In this document: piece after piece, positions 7,191-10,800 of the stretch | Layout: each line of letters starts with the position of its first letter | Position numbering within the stretch: position 1 is the stretch's first letter | Source: Candidatus Cloacimonas sp. SDB | Lineage (GTDB): Bacteria; Cloacimonadota; Cloacimonadia; Cloacimonadales; TCS61 | Assembly (NCBI GenBank): GCA_001412425.1 | Contig: LKUH01000480.1 | Location: 1 to 10,800 of the forward strand | Direction of reading: 5' to 3' | DNA length: 10,800 bases | Program-made: the position numbers and the translations under genes | The notes under the pieces: model-generated | Told to the model about the DNA's origin: nothing | Databases searched by the model: none | What the model saw: the letters and a program-made list of their open reading frames with translations, nothing else

Positions 7191-7778
7191 TTATTCGTTA
7201 TATTTTAAAGGACTTTCTTTACCTTCAAATAAAAGATCTGCAGTATAATTGGATGTATCAAAAAGAGCTTTCTGATTCAAATTTGCCTCATTATCAACTT
7301 CGGAAGGTTCTTCTTCTTGTACATCCAGCGAGTCCTGTAAAATCTCCTTAGTCTCCGTTTTTTCACCGGAAAAGATTTTAAAAAGAGGTGAACTTAATTT
7401 CCCTTGATCATTCAGTTTTATAATGAAGAAGGTAAGGACAGCTATAACTACAAGCAGTATAATAAAATAAATGAGATTCATATGAAACTGATATTTTTTC
7501 CTGGGTTTATAAGGTGAAGGTCTGGAAAATTTTACCTGTATGCCCTTCGTTGTTTCGTCCAGCATTTTCAGAACTTTTGATTCATCAGCATCTATAGCTT
7601 TTGAGTAAGTAACAAGAAGTGCTTTAGTATATCCAAGTCCACCCAGGTCATCGAATTTATTTTCTTCGATCGTTTTTAATATGCGTGGCTTTATTTTCGT
7701 AATCTCGGATACTTCTTCCAGGGTTAAATTTTTCTCATTTCTAACTGAATTCAAATACTGTCCAATGTTGCTTTCCAT
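7191..7778 (-). CDS. short RodZ-like membrane-anchored HTH protein
   Basis: A single-pass membrane protein with an Xre/RodZ-type cytoplasmic helix-turn-helix. RodZ links MreB to the wall-synthesis machinery in rod-shaped cells. Numbering from ATG 7778 (195 residues): the HTH_25-like domain covers about 4-75 (IGQYLNSVRNEKNLTLEEVS, then GLGYTKALLVTYSKAI); a basic stretch precedes one membrane helix at about 101-122; the remaining ~70 residues are polar, acidic and probably periplasmic and disordered. The usual RodZ C-terminal beta domain (DUF4115) is missing, so the protein is well short of the ~300 residues common in RodZ. I chose ATG 7778 over 7790 because GGAG lies 6 bases before it and nothing precedes 7790. 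The radical SAM gene follows after 4 bases. A short RodZ paralogue or another membrane Xre regulator is possible, so no symbol is given. Confidence 0.82.
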   Translation of the reverse strand: MESNIGQYLNSVRNEKNLTLEEVSEITKIKPRILKTIEENKFDDLGGLGYTKALLVTYSKAIDADESKVLKMLDETTKGIQVKFSRPSPYKPRKKYQFHMNLIYFIILLVVIAVLTFFIIKLNDQGKLSSPLFKIFSGEKTETKEILQDSLDVQEEEPSEVDNEANLNQKALFDTSNYTADLLFEGKESPLKYNE

Positions 7779-7784
7779 ATCGAT

Positions 7785-7788
7785 CTCC
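7785..7788 (-). promoter_or_regulatory. ribosome binding site that favours the second ATG of the RodZ-like gene
   Basis: GGAG on the minus strand, 6 bases upstream of ATG 7778, overlaps the upstream in-frame ATG at 7790-7788. The upstream ATG has only AT-rich sequence before it, so the downstream start is preferred. Confidence 0.6.
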
Positions 7789-7796
7789 ATGAAACA

Positions 7797-7824
7797 TTTA
7801 TAAAACTAAAATCTGACTTCCCAA
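7797..7824 (-). promoter_or_regulatory. candidate promoter for the RodZ-like / radical SAM unit
   Basis: On the minus strand TTGGGA (7824-7819), a 16-base spacer and TATAAA (7802-7797) would start transcription close to 7790. That gives a very short leader and again favours ATG 7778 as the start codon. This lies in the 87- to 99-base gap after the MATE gene. The match is moderate and unproven. Confidence 0.3.
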
Positions 7825-7849
7825 TTTCTTGGCAATAAAATTCTGAATA

Positions 7850-7874
7850 GATTAAAAAAGTTTTTCTTTTAATC
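7850..7874. repeat. AT-rich inverted repeat at the 3' end of the MATE gene
   Basis: GATTAAAAAAG (7850-7860) and CTTTTAATC (7866-7874) pair around TTTTT, with two unpaired A residues. It sits four bases beyond the MATE stop codon. On the minus strand it is not followed by a U-run, so it would be at best a weak terminator, and some MATE transcription may continue into the RodZ-like gene. Confidence 0.35.
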
Positions 7875-7877
7875 CTT

Positions 7878-9233
7878 TTATTGATCTCTGAGTAATTTCT
7901 GTTGAAATTTACCTGCCAGCCTGTATAAAAATGAAATAGTCAGGAAAAGCGTAAGCAGATCTGAGATAGGAAATGCTATCCATACTCCGGTTACACCCAG
8001 ATATGAAGGTAATATCAGTACCAGAGGAACTAAAAATATTATTCTGTAGGAGAGAGAAAGGAAAAATGCGGGAACAGGTTTACCCAGAGCCTGGAACGTT
8101 GTAGCTCCCAGAAAATGAAGCCCTTGCGCAGGTAAAGCCAGAATTATTAATCGGAGCGCTACAGTTCCGTATTTGATCAATTCAGGATCCGGAGTGAAAA
8201 TACTGATAATTGTTGTGGGGAAAAGAAACAGAATGATAAAACCGATATAGCCTAGCGCAGTTGATAAAACCACTCCCCGCTTGATGGCTTTCAGTATGTT
8301 GCGATAATTTCCGGCACCAAAATTATATCCGACTATGGGTTGATAGCCCTGTGCAATACCAATAATCGGCATAATAATAAATCTTAATACTCTGTGGATA
8401 ATTCCAAAAACCGGAATTGAGATATTTCCATCATAATTTTTCAAAATATTATTGATTACTATTACCATGAAACTGCCGGTAGAATTACGCGCAAAAGCAG
8501 ATATTCCAATACTGAAGATCTCCTTTATGATAGTAAGATCAAATTTCAGCGATTTTCTGTGAAAATGCAGGGAACTTCTGGGTGAAGAGAAAAAATAGAT
8601 GATATACATTGCTGCCAGAAATTGTGAAATAACTGTTGCTATTGCTGCACCTTTAACCCCCATTTTCAATACAAAAATAAAAATCGGATCCAGGATAATA
8701 TTCATTACGGCAGATACCAGCATCGTACCCATGGCAATCTTTGCCCTTCCTTCGGATCTGATTACATTATTACTGGCAACCAGAAATAGAAAAAAGGTTG
8801 TTCCAATTAAGATGATCTGCATGTATTCTTTCGCATAAGGTAAAATCGCTTCTGTGGCACCGAACGCAGATAGAATTTCATCAATGAAGATCGATCCCAG
8901 AACAGCTATGGAAATGCCCAGAATGAATACAAGCAGGTAAACACTACCCAGTGTTCTCTCAGCCTTATCTCTGTTGTTCGCTCCCAGACTGCGTGAAATT
9001 ATTGATGCTCCGCCTACACCCAGCAGATGTCCCATCGCCAGAACTATCATCTGATAAGGGAAAACAATCGCTACTCCACCTATACCGAGTGTTCCAACCC
9101 CACGTCCCACAAATATGGTGTCAGCCAGGTTGTAAAATGCCATGGCGAACATGCCTACGGTGGCAGGAACCGATAATCTGATCAGTAGTTTTGTGATATT
9201 ATTGTCGGACAATATATGCTTTTCAGAATTCAT
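7878..9233 (-). CDS. MATE family efflux transporter (MepA-like)
   Basis: A 451-residue inner-membrane antiporter of the multidrug and toxic compound extrusion family, which exports cationic drugs or metabolites using Na+ or H+ gradients. The length and the run of hydrophobic segments fit the 12-helix, two-bundle MATE fold. The opening block (RLSVPATVGMFAMAFYNLAD at 18-37, then TIFVGRGVG) and GVGGASIISRSLGA at about 72-85 resemble the MepA-like branch; the second half repeats this pattern (GIAQGYQPIVGYNFGAGNYR, about residues 292-311). ATG 9233 has AGGAG 5 bases upstream (9239-9243). A TATGAT box at 9257-9252 could be a -10 element, but no matching -35 was found. It is separated from pckA upstream by a strong terminator, so it has its own promoter or is poorly expressed. 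The substrate is unknown. Confidence 0.93.
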   Translation of the reverse strand: MNSEKHILSDNNITKLLIRLSVPATVGMFAMAFYNLADTIFVGRGVGTLGIGGVAIVFPYQMIVLAMGHLLGVGGASIISRSLGANNRDKAERTLGSVYLLVFILGISIAVLGSIFIDEILSAFGATEAILPYAKEYMQIILIGTTFFLFLVASNNVIRSEGRAKIAMGTMLVSAVMNIILDPIFIFVLKMGVKGAAIATVISQFLAAMYIIYFFSSPRSSLHFHRKSLKFDLTIIKEIFSIGISAFARNSTGSFMVIVINNILKNYDGNISIPVFGIIHRVLRFIIMPIIGIAQGYQPIVGYNFGAGNYRNILKAIKRGVVLSTALGYIGFIILFLFPTTIISIFTPDPELIKYGTVALRLIILALPAQGLHFLGATTFQALGKPVPAFFLSLSYRIIFLVPLVLILPSYLGVTGVWIAFPISDLLTLFLTISFLYRLAGKFQQKLLRDQ

Positions 9234-9293
9234 TCAAACTCCTGTGCGAAGATCATAATTTGTAACAGAAAAATCCTGATGCAAGAAATTTAT

Positions 9294-9326
9294 AAAAAAA
9301 GACCTGTCAAAAATCTCGACAGGTCT
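9294..9326 (-). terminator. strong rho-independent terminator of pckA
   Basis: On the minus strand AGACCTGTC (9326-9318) pairs perfectly with GACAGGTCT (9308-9300) around a 9-base loop and is followed by six T residues (9299-9294). It starts 17 bases after the pckA stop codon. It should stop pckA transcription before the MATE gene. Confidence 0.92.
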
Positions 9327-9343
9327 CAATAGAATTAATTATT

Positions 9344-10800
9344 TTATCCAATAATTTTTAATGATTTTACCAGTTTATCAAGCAATTCAGGTTTGCTTTT
9401 CAAATCTGAATTTAAAAGGAAGTTTTTTCTTTGTTCAAATCTATCTTTTAAAAGAGCCAGATAATTTTCCAAGTTTTTCCGGTTAGAAGGATCATATTTA
9501 CTGTAATAATCGGGAATGATTTTTTCCACAGAAGCTTTGCTGGGAAGCATCGCTCCCGGTAGAACATCCCAGGTTTCCCATTCCAGTTTATCGGTAAGGA
9601 TTGCTGTTTGCAAAGCAAGAGAATCGTTGAGTTTAATATCTTCCAGATCGTCTTCGGAAGATCTCCAGTAAGCGGATGAATTGAAAGTGTAACATTCTGC
9701 ACCGACTTCAATTACATGTTTGAAAGCGGCGATATCTTTATGAAGTTCGTAAACGCGGAAGGGATTGGCAAAGGGTTCAAAAACAAGTTTACCCAGATCT
9801 TCTTCCTTTACATTTTCGGCTCGGTTCCTTTTAGTTATTAAGGCAGCTCCCATGGCTACCGCCAGAGAACTGTCCTGATATTTTATGAGTGGTGGTAGGG
9901 CGTTGTCTTTCATTAACCAGGCTAAGGCTTTCGGGAAACTGCATCTGTTAACCCAGTTACCCAGCAGGTCTCTATCCAGAATAGCTCTTCCGTTCGCCTG
10001 CCTCACATCCAATCCCAGAGGCAAAATTTTCCCATCGCGATTGATCAAAGCATGATTCATCAAAGAAATACAGTAATGCCAGTCCGGATGATCCAGGTCT
10101 CGGCTGTCCGTTTTATCGAATAAAGAAGGTTCCCAGACGCGGCAGAGTCTGTTTTCGGTATCGATTTGAAATGCATCATCATGCAGGATAACCTTTTTGA
10201 ATCCTTTTGGTAAGGTTCCGGCATTATCAGCTGAATTTGTATGAGAGGATTTTCCGGTTCCGGACAGTCCATAAAAGGCAATAGACCTGTTACCCAGAGA
10301 GTGGTAACTTTCATCTTCACACCTGGAAAAATCTATTTCTTTTATTCCACCATGGCAGGCTGCCATGTTCAATCTCATTCCGGATGTCCAGGCTAAGGTT
10401 AATGTGCCTTTTTTTCTTTCGCCAAAATATCTCATACCCAGGTTAAAGATAACATTATGCTTCTCATCTACCAGGGCAAGCTGAGGCGAACCAATGTTTG
10501 TGTAATAGGGATCATTGCAGGTCCAGTTGTTGAATGCAACAATTATAATATCCTGCAGGGGCAGTTTTTTGCTTTTTTTATATTCTTCTTCCAGAAGTTC
10601 ATAGGGTGAAAAATTCACCAGCCAGTTAAATACATTGGCAGCGTCATCTTCGGTTGTAATAAATGTTGCTTTGATCATCAGATCTTTATCTAATCCCACT
10701 ATTCCTTCAGTTTTGATCAGATTATGTTGCTCCATCTGAAAAACAGCTTCTCTCAGATCACCTTCGACTTTGGTTTTTTCCTGAGTGTTGATGCGGTTGT
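9344..10800 (-). CDS. pckA: phosphoenolpyruvate carboxykinase (ATP-type, clostridial-like clade), 5' end off the window
   Basis: Interconverts oxaloacetate and phosphoenolpyruvate with nucleotide and CO2 at the gluconeogenic or anaplerotic branch point. Residues are numbered from the Met at 10735, but the frame stays open without a stop through 21 more codons to the right edge (ending REAVFQ before that Met). The true start is therefore outside and the Met is internal. Catalytic features: Y103-x-GE-x-KK (Lys108/109) and His128, like E. coli Lys212/213 and His232; the P-loop GLSGTGKSS at 156-164; the metal-binding HDDAF at 185-189; and KRNRAE at 302-307 in the position of E. coli Arg333. The sequence departs strongly from the E. 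coli enzyme. It follows the shorter clostridial-type pattern (EPSLFDKTDSRD, NGRAIL, LAWLMKDNALPP). At least 484 residues are seen. A strong terminator follows. Confidence 0.92.
   Translation of the reverse strand, partial: NRINTQEKTKVEGDLREAVFQMEQHNLIKTEGIVGLDKDLMIKATFITTEDDAANVFNWLVNFSPYELLEEEYKKSKKLPLQDIIIVAFNNWTCNDPYYTNIGSPQLALVDEKHNVIFNLGMRYFGERKKGTLTLAWTSGMRLNMAACHGGIKEIDFSRCEDESYHSLGNRSIAFYGLSGTGKSSHTNSADNAGTLPKGFKKVILHDDAFQIDTENRLCRVWEPSLFDKTDSRDLDHPDWHYCISLMNHALINRDGKILPLGLDVRQANGRAILDRDLLGNWVNRCSFPKALAWLMKDNALPPLIKYQDSSLAVAMGAALITKRNRAENVKEEDLGKLVFEPFANPFRVYELHKDIAAFKHVIEVGAECYTFNSSAYWRSSEDDLEDIKLNDSLALQTAILTDKLEWETWDVLPGAMLPSKASVEKIIPDYYSKYDPSNRKNLENYLALLKDRFEQRKNFLLNSDLKSKPELLDKLVKSLKIIG

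Noticed and set aside
8599..9181. Plus-strand reading frames opposite the MATE gene, one hydrophobic
   Set aside because: Hydrophobicity is expected opposite membrane-protein codons; no start signals support them.
9252..9290. Full MATE promoter using TTGCAT and TATGAT
   Set aside because: The two boxes are 21 bases apart, too far for a normal sigma70 promoter; only the -10-like box is mentioned.
9448..10320. Minus-strand frames of 86-87 codons within pckA
   Set aside because: They lie in another frame of a conserved enzyme gene that is intact throughout, so they are shadows and not evidence of a frameshift.
1..10800. Defence system, prophage, insertion sequence or CRISPR array
   Set aside because: No transposase, integrase, terminal inverted repeats, spaced direct repeats or defence-type genes are seen, apart from the nuclease-like domain of the Nudix fusion, which has no defence neighbours.

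Overview
The window is an ordinary chromosomal stretch of an AT-rich bacterium. Eight protein genes, two of them cut by the window edges, fill almost all of it. No RNA genes, mobile elements, CRISPR arrays or gene-free stretches over 300 bases were seen. A diderm (Gram-negative type) cell is suggested by a lipoprotein whose residue after the lipobox Cys would let it go to the outer membrane, and by a RodZ-like protein. The clostridial-type phosphoenolpyruvate carboxykinase and the radical SAM-DUF2344 fusion suggest an anaerobe. My tentative guess is the FCB group, something like Cloacimonadota; this is inference from protein character only and is weakly held.

Left block, minus strand (about 1-2364): gltX (glutamyl-tRNA synthetase), a GNAT N-acetyltransferase and the start of a DNA polymerase III delta' gene (holB). 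The gaps are 10 and 1 bases, so they are probably one operon. A candidate sigma70-type promoter lies at 2411-2439. The 175-base divergent region (2365-2539) also carries a nest of ATTGA/TCAAT inverted repeats in front of the plus-strand lipoprotein gene.

Middle block, plus strand (2540-4732): a 268-residue lipoprotein with a very acidic segment, a hairpin resembling a terminator, and immediately after it a 449-residue fusion protein. The fusion joins a PD-(D/E)XK-like domain, a winged-helix-like segment and a CoA-pyrophosphatase-type Nudix domain. This fusion is the most unusual gene in the window. It also lacks a visible Shine-Dalgarno site, and its 3' end overlaps the opposing radical SAM gene by 9 bases.

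Right block, minus strand (4724-10800): pckA, open at the right edge and closed by a strong intrinsic terminator; a MATE transporter of the MepA-like type; and a probable two-gene unit of a short RodZ-like membrane HTH protein followed 4 bases later by the radical SAM-DUF2344 protein. Apart from the operon pairs the genes share no obvious pathway: translation and replication housekeeping on the left, central carbon metabolism, drug or metabolite efflux and cell-shape or RNA-modification-type genes on the right. I found no defence island or clearly new multi-gene system; the best candidate for novelty is the Nudix fusion.
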